Source: Clostridia bacterium (GTDB lineage: Bacteria; Bacillota; Clostridia; TANB77; CAG-508). Taken from it: a stretch of 64,000 nucleotides of DNA. Every line of letters starts with the position of its first letter. Position 1 is the first letter of the stretch. Positions 36,876 through 45,280 of this stretch are shown in pieces. Made by a program: the position numbers and the translations under genes. The DNA lies in assembly GCA_017404545.1 (NCBI GenBank), contig JAFRCC010000004.1:1-64000 (forward strand), in the 5' to 3' direction. The notes beneath the pieces were generated by a model that was not told where the DNA came from, did no database searches, and saw only the letters and a list, made by a program, of their open reading frames with translations.

Positions 36876-38966
36876 TTAATAATCTTCAACTTTATTTTGT
36901 AATTTAATATACATGTTTTTAATTGTTCCATCAAAATATCTTATTGGATTTCCATCCTTATCATGAGAGGCACCAAATGTTACTGGAGTATAAAATCTAA
37001 AATCAATTACACTATAGTCCTGAATTTCTATTTTTTCTTGTCCGTCAATAGAAATATATAAGGTACCACCTATTCTAGATATCACTACTTTACTTATAGA
37101 TCCCCATCTCCAGATAAATCCATCAGTTGCATCCTTTCTAACATTTCCAGCCCTAGACGAAATCTCATAGTTGCTTGTATCTCTATATCTTCTAAAAGCA
37201 AATCCTGGATAATTCTTATCTCCATTCTCATACTTTGCATTCATTATAGTTTGTTGATATACTGAATTGTCATTCATATTTACTATTTCGAAACCGATTT
37301 CAAAATCTCTATCATAATTACGCTCATTAAACAATTCAACACCTGTATTTATATATTTATTACCAGCTGAATTTTCCACATCATCAACAGTATATGCTTG
37401 ATCTTCTCCTCCGAAAAAAGTTACTGTTCCGTCAAGTGAATATACTGTACTCATTCTATCAACCCATCTAGCATAATAAGTTGCATCATCTTCAGGCTTT
37501 GTACTTGCTGAAATTTTTGTAGTATAGTTTTTATTTGTGTACCATCCTACAAATAAGTAATCACCTTCTTTTTGTGGGGTTGGAAGTTCGCCTAACTCAT
37601 CACCTTTATTAACATTTCTTGATGTTTCTGCAACTGTTCCAGTATCTGAATCAAATGTAATACTAAATCTTGTTTTTTCCCAATTTGCAACATAAGATCT
37701 TTTTCCTGTTGAGCCCTTAGGAATTTTAACGCTCTTAGAAACTCCATCTATACCTGTACCTGACCAACCTAAAAATGTATATGCTGAGTTTGCTCCAGGA
37801 TTTGGATTATTAAGTGTTATTTCATCACTTTCAACCGTATATGAATCAGGGTTTGATACCGTGGCAGGTACATCACCTAAATTATAAGTTATTTCATAAT
37901 TTATAATTTCAGTATTTGCAATAATCTTCGTATCATTCTTTATTTCAGTATTCATATCAAATGGAGTACCATCTTCTAATTTCCATCCATTAAATTTGTA
38001 TCCTGTAATTTCTGGATTTGCTAAATTTTCTATCTTTTCTCCATATGGAACGATTATACTACTTGAAGTTCCATTTACAACATATATTACTTCTAATTTA
38101 CTTTCCAATGAAACTTTACTGTTTATTACAACAACTAAATCTTTAACAGTTGTAGCCTTTGAAGCAGTAGGTAATATAAGAACTGCAATAATAAACATAC
38201 TAAAGAATCTTGGTCCTTTTTTGTTCATTTTTCCATGTTTTCCATTATTTGCCCCAGTAGCTACAGTTGATTTTTTAGTTACAACTACAAATAGCAGAGC
38301 AAGTGACACAATTGAAACAGCAATATATGTTATCACATTATCTCCTGTTTTTACGCTAACAATCTTATTTTTATTTGTTGCTTTTATTACTTCTTCTGGT
38401 TCCAATACTTCTTCACTGATTACATTTGAATCCTCAGGAACAGTTTCATTAGGTGAGTTATTATCTTCTGGAATTATATCATCAATAATTTCTTCTTCTT
38501 CCTCTAATTCAAATTGAAGATTTACATCAAAACCTTGTTGACGGTAAGCTATTTCTTCGATTTCATTTTGATATGTTTCTACCATTTCAAAAGTAAGTAT
38601 ATCATTAGCCTTAAATTGTTTTCCCGCACAATCTTCAAATGTAACTTTGACATATTCATTATCTTGCTCACAACTTATTGATTTAACCTTATAATTTTTG
38701 TTACTTTTGTTTTTTACTGATATTCTAAATCTTACACTATCTCCGACTCTGTGAAATGTAACATTACTTGCTATTCTACACTTTTCAAATCGGAAATCGT
38801 TTATGGCCACATCCTCACTTTTCGCAATTACCTCTGCCTCAGTTATTGCATATTTTTCATCATCAGCCAGAGAAATTCCGGTTTTAATTATTGAAAAAAC
38901 AAACGTTAACAATAATATTACTATCAGCAATTTTTTATTTTTTGGTTTCTTTTGTGTTTTTTTCAT
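36876..38966 (-). CDS. surface protein with InlB_B repeats, two-part architecture
   Basis: About 696 residues. The first part has an N-terminal signal/anchor (LLIVILLLTFVFSIIKTGIS), a beta domain, an acidic linker (EEEEEIIDDIIPEDN) and then TGD plus a membrane helix and KK, like the end of a wall-anchored protein. The second part restarts with a signal-like segment (FFSMFIIAVLILPTASKA), three InlB_B (Listeria-Bacteroides) repeats (YKFNGWKLEDG, YTFLGWSGTG, YLFVGWYTNKN) and a LamG-like C-terminus. The ATG at 38966 is nine bases after GGGAGGG. It reads as a fusion of two surface proteins. Confidence 0.82.
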   Translation of the reverse strand: MKKTQKKPKNKKLLIVILLLTFVFSIIKTGISLADDEKYAITEAEVIAKSEDVAINDFRFEKCRIASNVTFHRVGDSVRFRISVKNKSNKNYKVKSISCEQDNEYVKVTFEDCAGKQFKANDILTFEMVETYQNEIEEIAYRQQGFDVNLQFELEEEEEIIDDIIPEDNNSPNETVPEDSNVISEEVLEPEEVIKATNKNKIVSVKTGDNVITYIAVSIVSLALLFVVVTKKSTVATGANNGKHGKMNKKGPRFFSMFIIAVLILPTASKATTVKDLVVVINSKVSLESKLEVIYVVNGTSSSIIVPYGEKIENLANPEITGYKFNGWKLEDGTPFDMNTEIKNDTKIIANTEIINYEITYNLGDVPATVSNPDSYTVESDEITLNNPNPGANSAYTFLGWSGTGIDGVSKSVKIPKGSTGKRSYVANWEKTRFSITFDSDTGTVAETSRNVNKGDELGELPTPQKEGDYLFVGWYTNKNYTTKISASTKPEDDATYYARWVDRMSTVYSLDGTVTFFGGEDQAYTVDDVENSAGNKYINTGVELFNERNYDRDFEIGFEIVNMNDNSVYQQTIMNAKYENGDKNYPGFAFRRYRDTSNYEISSRAGNVRKDATDGFIWRWGSISKVVISRIGGTLYISIDGQEKIEIQDYSVIDFRFYTPVTFGASHDKDGNPIRYFDGTIKNMYIKLQNKVEDY

Positions 38967-39005
38967 TCTTTTGCACCCTCCCAATGATTCCATTTTATTT
39001 TTCTT

Positions 39006-39034
39006 ATTATATGGAAAATTAAGTATTTTATCAA
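39006..39034 (-). promoter_or_regulatory. promoter of the surface protein gene
   Basis: TTGATA, 17-bp spacer, TATAAT on the minus strand, about 40 bases before the start. The 38967-39277 gap holds this and the por promoter; nothing else is evident. Confidence 0.65.
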
Positions 39035-39214
39035 TCCAAGATAATTTGCTCTTTTTATATTGATGTGGCTAAAAGAATTGCTGTTACTGCAATGCAGCCT
39101 CTTTTTTTGAAAATATTACAATTTTATTACATTTTTATTACTTTTTTTACAAATATCGTATATAACAATATTTAAAACTCTACAATTATAACAGGCTTTT
39201 GTTGTCTTTTTGTC

Positions 39215-39243
39215 TTGACTTTCACATTTTCAAATAATATACT
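39215..39243 (+). promoter_or_regulatory. promoter of the por operon
   Basis: TTGACT, 17-bp spacer, TATACT, 35 bases before porG. It is a strong sigma-A-type match. Confidence 0.8.
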
Positions 39244-39277
39244 TAGTCTGTATATCAAATTAAGGAGGTAAACGTTT

Positions 39278-39859
39278 ATGAACGATTTAATCGAAATTAG
39301 ATGGCATGGACGTGGTGGTCAAGGTGCAAAAACTGCTTGTCTACTATTAGCAGACGCTGCATTCAACACAGGAAAATACATCCAAGGATTCCCTGAGTAT
39401 GGTCCTGAAAGAATGGGTGCACCAATCACAGCTTATAATCGTATTGGAAATAATCCGATTACAATTCACAGCAACATCTACGAACCAAATTATGTAGTAG
39501 TTGTTGATGACACACTTTTAGATTGTGTCGACGTTACTGCTGGTCTAAAAACTGACGGAGCAATAGTTATTAATACAACAAAAGACTTAGATGCAATCAA
39601 ACCTAAATTAAAAAATTATGAAGGAAGTATTTATACAATAGATGCAAGATCAATTTCTATCGAAGCGTTAGGAAAATATTTCCCTAACACACCAATGCTA
39701 GCTGCAATTGTAAAAGTTAGTGGAATTATGTCTGATGAAGCATTCCTTGCTGATATGGAAGGATCTTTTAAACATAAATTTGCTAAGAAACCTGAAGTTA
39801 TTGAAGGTAATATGAAAGCTTTAGAGCTTACTTTAGCTCAAATCAAAAAATTACAATAA
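39278..39859 (+). CDS. porG: 2-oxoacid:ferredoxin oxidoreductase, gamma subunit
   Basis: The gamma subunit (193 residues) of a four-subunit pyruvate/2-oxoacid:ferredoxin oxidoreductase. Motifs are IRWHGRGGQGAKTACLLLAD, IQGFPEYGPERMGAP and VVVDDTLLD. AAGGAGG precedes the ATG. It is first in an operon gamma-delta-alpha-beta, the archaeal-like arrangement seen in many anaerobes. With coenzyme A the complex makes acyl-CoA and reduced ferredoxin; whether it prefers pyruvate or branched-chain oxoacids cannot be told from sequence here. Confidence 0.95.
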   Translation: MNDLIEIRWHGRGGQGAKTACLLLADAAFNTGKYIQGFPEYGPERMGAPITAYNRIGNNPITIHSNIYEPNYVVVVDDTLLDCVDVTAGLKTDGAIVINTTKDLDAIKPKLKNYEGSIYTIDARSISIEALGKYFPNTPMLAAIVKVSGIMSDEAFLADMEGSFKHKFAKKPEVIEGNMKALELTLAQIKKLQ

Positions 39860-39875
39860 GAAAGGAATGATAAAT

Positions 39876-40169
39876 ATGGCAATAGATAATAATACTCCAG
39901 CAAGTGAATTAACAATTGGTGGAAATATTTATACAGCCGGAAATGCAAGAGAATTCAAAACAGGTGACTGGCGCTCTTGTAAACCTATCTTTGATAGTGA
40001 AAAGTGCAAACAATGTGGCCTATGCTTCCCTGTTTGTCCAGATGATGCTATTCCTCTAAACAGTGATGGAACAAGAAAAGAATTTGACTACGATTACTGT
40101 AAAGGATGCGGAGTTTGTGCTAAGGTTTGTCCTTTTGGAGCAATTACTATGAAAGAGGAGGGTGAATAA
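39876..40169 (+). CDS. porD: 2-oxoacid:ferredoxin oxidoreductase, delta subunit
   Basis: A 97-residue electron-transfer subunit. Two 4Fe-4S motifs are present: CKQCGLCFPVCPDDAIPL and CKGCGVCAKVCPFGAITM. The ATG at 39876 is nine bases after GAAAGGA; an ATG nine bases earlier falls in that site. The stop is one base before the alpha-subunit start. Confidence 0.95.
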   Translation: MAIDNNTPASELTIGGNIYTAGNAREFKTGDWRSCKPIFDSEKCKQCGLCFPVCPDDAIPLNSDGTRKEFDYDYCKGCGVCAKVCPFGAITMKEEGE

Positions 40170-40170
40170 A

Positions 40171-41358
40171 ATGTCTATAAGAGAACGTTTAAGTGGTAAT
40201 GAAGCAGTTGCTACTGCAATGAAACAAATTAATCCAGATGTTGTTGCTGCATTCCCTATCACACCATCTACAGAAATACCACAATACTTTTCAACATTTG
40301 TAAACAATGGTCAAGTTGATACTGAATTCGTTGCTGTTGAAAGTGAGCACAGTGCAATGAGTGCATGTATTGGCGCTGAAGCAGCAGGCTCAAGAGCTAT
40401 GACTGCAACATCTGCAAATGGTTTATCTTTGATGTGGGAAATGATTTATATAGCATCAAGTTTGCGTTTACCTATAGTAATGTCACTAGTAAATCGTGCC
40501 GTATCTGGGCCTTTAAACATTCATAATGATCATTCAGATGCTATGGGTGTTAGAGATGCAGGATGGATTATGTTATTTAGCGAGAATAACCAAGAAGCTT
40601 ATGATAATATTTTAATGGCACATAGAATAGCTGAACATAAGGATGTTCTTTTACCCCTTATGGTTTGCCAAGATGGATTCATTACTTCACATTCAATTGA
40701 AAATATAGAATTATTAGAAGATGATAAAGTTAAGGAATTCGTTGGAAAATATAAACCAGAGCATTACTTATTAAATAGAAATGAACCAATGGCAGTTGGT
40801 CCATTAGACTTACAAGGGTTCTTATTTGAACATAAATATCAACAAGCTGAAGCAATGAGAAATGCTAAGAAAGTTATTGAAGAAGTTTCTGTTGAATTTG
40901 AAAAAATAACAGGAAGAAAATATAACTTCTTCGAAGAATATAAAATGGAAGATGCAGAATATGTAGTTGTTTGTATGAACTCTACTGCAGGAACAGCCAA
41001 ATATACTGTTGATCAATTAAGAGAAAAAGGTATAAAAGCAGGTCTACTAAAAGTTCGTATGTTTAGACCATTCCCTGCTGAAGAAATTGCTGAAGCACTT
41101 TCAAAATCATCAATCAAATCAGTTGCTGTTTTAGATAAATCAGATTCTCTAAACGCTGCTGGTGGTGCTTTATATGAAGATATTACTTCTGCAATGTATG
41201 TAAATAAAAAATCAGTTCCAGTCGTTAGTTATGTATATGGAATTGGTGGTAGAGATACTACATCGGACCAAATAGAATCTGTATTTGAAGATCTACAAAA
41301 AATAAACAAAGATGATAAAGTTATAGACCCATATAGATATCTAGGACTTAGAAAATAA
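40171..41358 (+). CDS. porA: 2-oxoacid:ferredoxin oxidoreductase, alpha subunit
   Basis: The alpha subunit, 395 residues, with the pyrimidine-binding and core domains. Motifs are GNEAVATAMKQINPDVVAAF, PITPSTEIPQYF, ESEHSAMSACIGAEAAG, TSANGLSLMWEMIY and IHNDHSDAMGVRDAGW. GGAGG precedes the ATG. Complete and undamaged. Confidence 0.95.
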   Translation: MSIRERLSGNEAVATAMKQINPDVVAAFPITPSTEIPQYFSTFVNNGQVDTEFVAVESEHSAMSACIGAEAAGSRAMTATSANGLSLMWEMIYIASSLRLPIVMSLVNRAVSGPLNIHNDHSDAMGVRDAGWIMLFSENNQEAYDNILMAHRIAEHKDVLLPLMVCQDGFITSHSIENIELLEDDKVKEFVGKYKPEHYLLNRNEPMAVGPLDLQGFLFEHKYQQAEAMRNAKKVIEEVSVEFEKITGRKYNFFEEYKMEDAEYVVVCMNSTAGTAKYTVDQLREKGIKAGLLKVRMFRPFPAEEIAEALSKSSIKSVAVLDKSDSLNAAGGALYEDITSAMYVNKKSVPVVSYVYGIGGRDTTSDQIESVFEDLQKINKDDKVIDPYRYLGLRK

Positions 41359-41386
41359 TAATTTTTAGAAGAAAGGACTGAAAAAA

Positions 41387-42349
41387 ATGGCATATAATTT
41401 AAAAGAAGTTATGACTACAAAACCTTCAAGATTTACAGCTGGACATAGAATGTGCGCAGGATGTGGAGCACCTGCTAGTGCAAGAATGGTTTTAAGAGCT
41501 TTAAAACCTGAAGATCATGCAGTTGTATGTTGTGCTACTGGTTGTATGGAAGTATCTACTTTCATGTATCCATACACATCATGGACAGATTCATTTATTC
41601 ATACAGCATTTGAATGTGCTGGTGCTACAGAGTCTGGTGTTGAAGCAGCTTACAAATCTTTAAAAAGACAAGGAAAATTACCAGAAGATCAAGTAACAAA
41701 ATTTATTAGTTTCGGTGGAGATGGCGGAACTTATGATATAGGTCTTCAAAGTTTATCTGGTGCAATGGAAAGAGGTCATGATATGACTTATGTTTGCTAC
41801 GATAACGGAGCATATATGAATACCGGAATTCAACGTTCATCTGCTACTCCTAAGTTTGCAGATACAACAACAACTCCTGCTGGAAAAGTTGTTCCAGGGA
41901 AAATGCAATCTAGAAAAGATTTAACAAAAGTAATGGTTGGACATCACTTACCTTATGTTGCTCAAACAGTTGCATTAAATAATTTTAAGGACCTTTATGA
42001 GAAAGCTGAAAAAGCAATTTATACAGAAGGACCAACGTTCCTAAATATTATGGCTCCATGTCCACGTGGATGGGGATATAATACAGAAGATTTAATGCAA
42101 ATAAATAAGCTTGCAGTTGAAACGTGTTACTGGCCTCTTTACGAAGTAATTGATGGAAAATATGTAATCAACTACAAACCAAAAAATAAACTTCCAATCG
42201 AAGAATTCTTAAGACCACAAAAGAGATTTAAGCATATGTTTAAACCAGGGAATGAGTGGATGATTAAAGAATTCCAAGATGAAGTTGATAAGAGATGGCA
42301 AGAATTATTAGATTTAGAAGAAATGACTAATAAAACTGCTGAGCAATAA
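41387..42349 (+). CDS. porB: 2-oxoacid:ferredoxin oxidoreductase, beta subunit (TPP-binding)
   Basis: A 320-residue TPP-binding subunit. CAGCGAPASARMVLRAL and CCATGCMEVS hold cluster/TPP cysteines; SFGGDGGTYDIGLQSLSGA is the GDG motif and CYDNGAYMNTGIQRS completes the Mg-TPP site. It ends the operon, followed by a strong terminator. Confidence 0.95.
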   Translation: MAYNLKEVMTTKPSRFTAGHRMCAGCGAPASARMVLRALKPEDHAVVCCATGCMEVSTFMYPYTSWTDSFIHTAFECAGATESGVEAAYKSLKRQGKLPEDQVTKFISFGGDGGTYDIGLQSLSGAMERGHDMTYVCYDNGAYMNTGIQRSSATPKFADTTTTPAGKVVPGKMQSRKDLTKVMVGHHLPYVAQTVALNNFKDLYEKAEKAIYTEGPTFLNIMAPCPRGWGYNTEDLMQINKLAVETCYWPLYEVIDGKYVINYKPKNKLPIEEFLRPQKRFKHMFKPGNEWMIKEFQDEVDKRWQELLDLEEMTNKTAEQ

Positions 42350-42360
42350 AAAACCAAAAA

Positions 42361-42394
42361 TGAAACTTCAAATATATTGAAGTTTCATTTTTTT
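42361..42394. terminator. terminator after the por operon
   Basis: TGAAACTTCAA, 5-base loop, TTGAAGTTTCA and T7. It also lies just past the convergent pseudogene. Confidence 0.88.
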
Positions 42395-42395
42395 A

Positions 42396-43808
42396 TTACA
42401 TTATAAAAATTTGATTTATAACATGACTTACAGCATCTACCATAAATGTAATTTTAAGACCTCCATCTGCATATACCATACAAGTTATCCTTCCTGCTGA
42501 GTCCATATTTGCATATGCATATCTGCCATTTACAAAATTATTTTCATAGTCCTCTTCTCCATATAAAATTATTGTCGTATCATATTTCGTGCTTTCATTT
42601 GAAACAATAAAAACTTTATTGCTATAATATTTTTTAATAACATCTTCAATTTTTACTTGTTTATCATTTATATTTGAAAAATATTTTTCTCCTACTAAAT
42701 TTGGATACATAATTGTGTATTCCATAGTTATTTCTGCATCTGTAAAATCATCCTCTATATCTAATTTTTTTTGCAGCAATTTCAAGATTGTCGCTATCTA
42801 GTATATATCTATTTTGTTCATATTTATACACAATATTGTTATCATTAATAATATCATATGTGTTGCCATTTTTTGTAGTAACAATATATTTCTTTAAAAA
42901 TACTTTTGATTCAACATCAATTCCATTAAAATCTTTTGAAGAAATATCAAAATTATTTAAATAACTCTCTTCATTTTTATTTTTCATATCAAATTCAAAA
43001 GTAACATAGCTAGCGAAATCTGTATTTACTATATTTTTTATCTTCATTTCACACTTTTCAGATTCAAATTTTTGCTCTTCATATCGACTCTCATTTTCAT
43101 TATTTATTGAAAATTCCATTACATATGCATTGTTTGTATCAGTAACAGGAAATGCGTATTTATTATAATTTAATGACATAACCTCAATTGTCGCATTTAT
43201 TTTTTTATCCGTAACACCAGTTAAATCCACAATCTCAAAAAATTTATATTCATTTTCTGTCTCTTCAATTTTTGTTGAGTAGTATGTGTATCCCTGCATA
43301 TATTTTCCATTAATATATATAGTAGAAACAAGCCCTAAATCCTCACATTTTCCACCTTGACTATAGTTATACTCAATATCAGATATATAATTTTCATCTT
43401 TTTTATTAATAATATCTATAGCTTCATCTTTAATTGTTACATTGTATTCCATAATAAAAAATGTTTGGTCACATGCAATTTTTTTCATTTCTATTTTTGT
43501 ATAGTTATTTTCAATAATAGTATTATACTCAGAAGAAATATCCACGCTCTTTTCCTCGTAATTTTCACTTGCCTTTTGTAATCCAATTAATGATAAGATT
43601 GAATTTCCTGTAATTGCTGTATACGCAGCCACACTTCCTACAGTTAATGTTATTGCTGTTGCAATTCCAGCAACAGTTTTTTTAAATAATTCGATTTATT
43701 TAATTTCTTATATTGTTCCATTTGGTTAATATTACTAATTGTTTTCTTTATTAATTCTTCTGGAGCTTTTATATTTTTCATTTGCTCTACATATTCATCT
43801 TTTTTCAT
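42396..43808 (-). pseudogene. anti-sigma-like DUF4179-type membrane protein, two frameshifts
   Basis: The reading begins at an ATG fused to the stop of the sigma factor (TAAATG), with GGAGG upstream, and encodes EYVEQMKNIKAPEELIKKTI, a typical anti-sigma N-terminus. A frameshift at a 7-A run (43674-43680) interrupts the membrane helix. The frame resumes as the helix end and a 290-residue extracytoplasmic domain, and an 8-A run near 42770 shifts the last 110 residues. One extra A at the first run and one fewer at the second restores a single protein of about 470 residues. Confidence 0.75.
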
Positions 43809-44261
43809 TTAAAACTCCTCCTTCAAATTTTCTTTTAATATTTCTCGAGCCCTTACCAATTGTGATTTAATCGTTGACTCGTTCGTTTCCAAAATTTTAG
43901 ACAGCTCTGAAATTTTATACCCCTCAAAATAAAATAAATAGATAACTACTCTATATTTCTCTGGCAATTTCATTACTTCGTCTAATACATAATTATTAGA
44001 CTTACCATCTTCATCATTAGCAATATTTTCATCCAATTCAGCTTTGTTTTTGTTTTCACTTTTTTTGAAAAAATCTAGACATTTATTTTTCGTTACTCTA
44101 ATTATCCACGCTTTCTTATGCTCTTCACTAATAAATGTTACATTCTCTGAACATAATTTTATAAAAACATCTTGAAAAATGTCTTGAGCATCTTCTTCAT
44201 TTTTTCCCCTTTCACCTATAATACGATTTAAATGAAAAAAAAGTTGATTTTTTTTAATATA
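43809..44261 (-). pseudogene. ECF-type sigma factor, N-terminus missing
   Basis: An open frame of about 150 codons encodes a sigma-70 region 2 tail (EEDAQDIFQDVFIKLC; AWIIRVTKNKCLDFF), a linker and full region 4 (LPEKYRVVIYLFYFEGYKI; ETNESTIKSQLVRAREILK). The frame is closed upstream by TGA at 44262-44264 with no plausible start codon, and the first part of region 2 is absent. Translation could at best start at internal codons. It is coupled to the frameshifted anti-sigma gene, so the whole regulatory pair appears to be decaying. Confidence 0.75.
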
Positions 44262-44314
44262 TCAAAAAAATTTTATTTATTCTACACAGTTTTTTATATT
44301 ATTTCTTTTGAAAT

Positions 44315-44373
44315 GTTACTATTTAAAACAATTCTTTCCAATGAACTTATTTTTAATACCTTTAAATAGTAAC
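44315..44373. repeat. 59-bp element with perfect 13-bp inverted ends
   Basis: GTTACTATTTAAA at one end and its exact complement TTTAAATAGTAAC at the other, sharing GTTACTATTTAA with the ends of the MITE-like family. No target duplication is visible. It lies about 50 bp upstream of the beheaded sigma factor and could mark the break point. Confidence 0.55.
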
Positions 44374-44380
44374 TAAAAAA

Positions 44381-44420
44381 ATCAGGTCCCTGCATTTAAT
44401 ATGCAGGGATCTGATTTTTT
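44381..44420. terminator. terminator after the orphan 123-residue gene
   Basis: ATCAGGTCCCTGCAT pairs with ATGCAGGGATCTGAT (one mismatch) around TTAAT, with A/T runs on both sides. Confidence 0.8.
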
Positions 44421-44790
44421 ACGGATGAATTTTAACATAGTATGTTTTTGTAAGAGACTGAATCTTATAGCAACCATCCCAGAGCTTTTCCGGCATCTGA
44501 AATTCAGAGATTGTGTCAGGGAAAAAGCCGTCTTCAGCACAACTGCGAACGCACACGTGAAGTCGTTTAGCGTTTTCCGGATTATTAGTAAAACACAACC
44601 CCCAGAAAACATTTTCAGGTTCATCCTTGGCCTCAAATGCATGCGCAAACACAGTATCAACTTCACCGTCAACGTTTACCTGAAGCACACTGTACGTGCC
44701 GCCAATTTGTACAACCTGGTCAATAACCCGTCCATCTGGCAACAAGTTTCCAATTGCCTCTACTTTTACTTCCATGCTATATCCTTTCAT
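44419..44790 (-). CDS. orphan protein of unknown family, higher GC
   Basis: A 123-residue protein not recognised. It appears to be a compact beta-rich protein (VQIGGTYSVLQVNVDGEVDT; VFWGLCFTNNPENAKRLHVC; LWDGCYKIQSLTKTYYVKI) with several Cys and Trp and no signal or membrane helix. Codon choice is visibly richer in G and C than its neighbours, which suggests recent transfer. AAGGAG lies seven bases before the ATG. It has its own consensus promoter, a 140-nt leader and terminator, so it is a self-contained unit. Confidence 0.7.
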   Translation of the reverse strand: MKGYSMEVKVEAIGNLLPDGRVIDQVVQIGGTYSVLQVNVDGEVDTVFAHAFEAKDEPENVFWGLCFTNNPENAKRLHVCVRSCAEDGFFPDTISEFQMPEKLWDGCYKIQSLTKTYYVKIHP

Positions 44791-44931
44791 TATATATCTC
44801 CTTCCGCATGGTTGGTTGTTATTCGGATTTTCATGATTTTGAACAACCGGGCAAAATCACATAACAGATCCATTTGCACGCAGAGTTGGGTTAATCGCCC
44901 TTCCCTTTGCAAATTGCTGCTTACACTAATG
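44791..44931 (-). promoter_or_regulatory. structured 5' leader of the orphan gene
   Basis: About 140 nt between the promoter and the start codon. ATTTGCA pairs with TGCAAAT (44908-44914 with 44872-44878) enclosing a GGG/CCC stem. GGTTGTT pairs with AACAACC (44842-44848 with 44814-44820) just before the ribosome binding site. There is no reading frame. The second stem could gate ribosome access. No known riboswitch class is recognised. Confidence 0.5.
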
Positions 44932-44937
44932 CAGCAT

Positions 44938-44966
44938 ATTATATAACTGATTTTGATTTATGTCAA
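44938..44966 (-). promoter_or_regulatory. perfect sigma-A promoter of the orphan gene
   Basis: TTGACA, exactly 17 bases, TATAAT on the minus strand. Both hexamers are perfect consensus, the strongest promoter in the window. Confidence 0.88.
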
Positions 44967-44996
44967 ATAAAAAGAAGATTACTTTATAAGTAATCT
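44967..44996 (-). terminator. terminator after the ferredoxin gene
   Basis: AGATTACTT pairs with its complement around a 3-base loop, followed by T5 on the minus strand. It ends right where the orphan promoter begins. Confidence 0.8.
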
Positions 44997-45011
44997 CCTA
45001 AATATATTCTA

Positions 45012-45182
45012 CTATTGATCTTCTGGTGCCCCTACTGGACATACACCAGCACATGTTCCACATGAGATACAAGCATTTTCATCAATCTCATATTTACCAT
45101 TACCTTCAGCAATACATTCCATTGGACATTGTGCAGCACATGCTCCACAAGAAATACATTTATCTGAAATTTTATAAGCCAT
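45012..45182 (-). CDS. two-cluster 4Fe-4S ferredoxin
   Basis: A 56-residue clostridial-type ferredoxin with two CxxCxxCxxxCP motifs: CISCGACAAQCPMECI and CISCGTCAGVCPVGAPE. The start is the ATG at 45182 after AAGGGGTG. It is a likely electron acceptor for the oxidoreductase encoded at 39278-42349, though not in the same operon. Confidence 0.95.
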   Translation of the reverse strand: MAYKISDKCISCGACAAQCPMECIAEGNGKYEIDENACISCGTCAGVCPVGAPEDQ

Positions 45183-45280
45183 AAATTTCACCCCTTTCAA
45201 ATAATATATATTAATCTCAAATTATTATCTAAAAAATATAAAACTATTATATCATAAAAAAAATAAAAATCTACCAAAAA

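Noticed and set aside
43674..43680. Programmed frameshifting in the anti-sigma gene
   Set aside because: No slippery heptamer with a downstream structure or Shine-Dalgarno-like stimulator was seen; decay or sequencing indels in A-runs are simpler.
44382..44672. A 96-codon minus-strand frame overlapping the orphan gene
   Set aside because: It runs in a different frame over the orphan gene and terminator; the 123-codon frame has the ribosome binding site and promoter.
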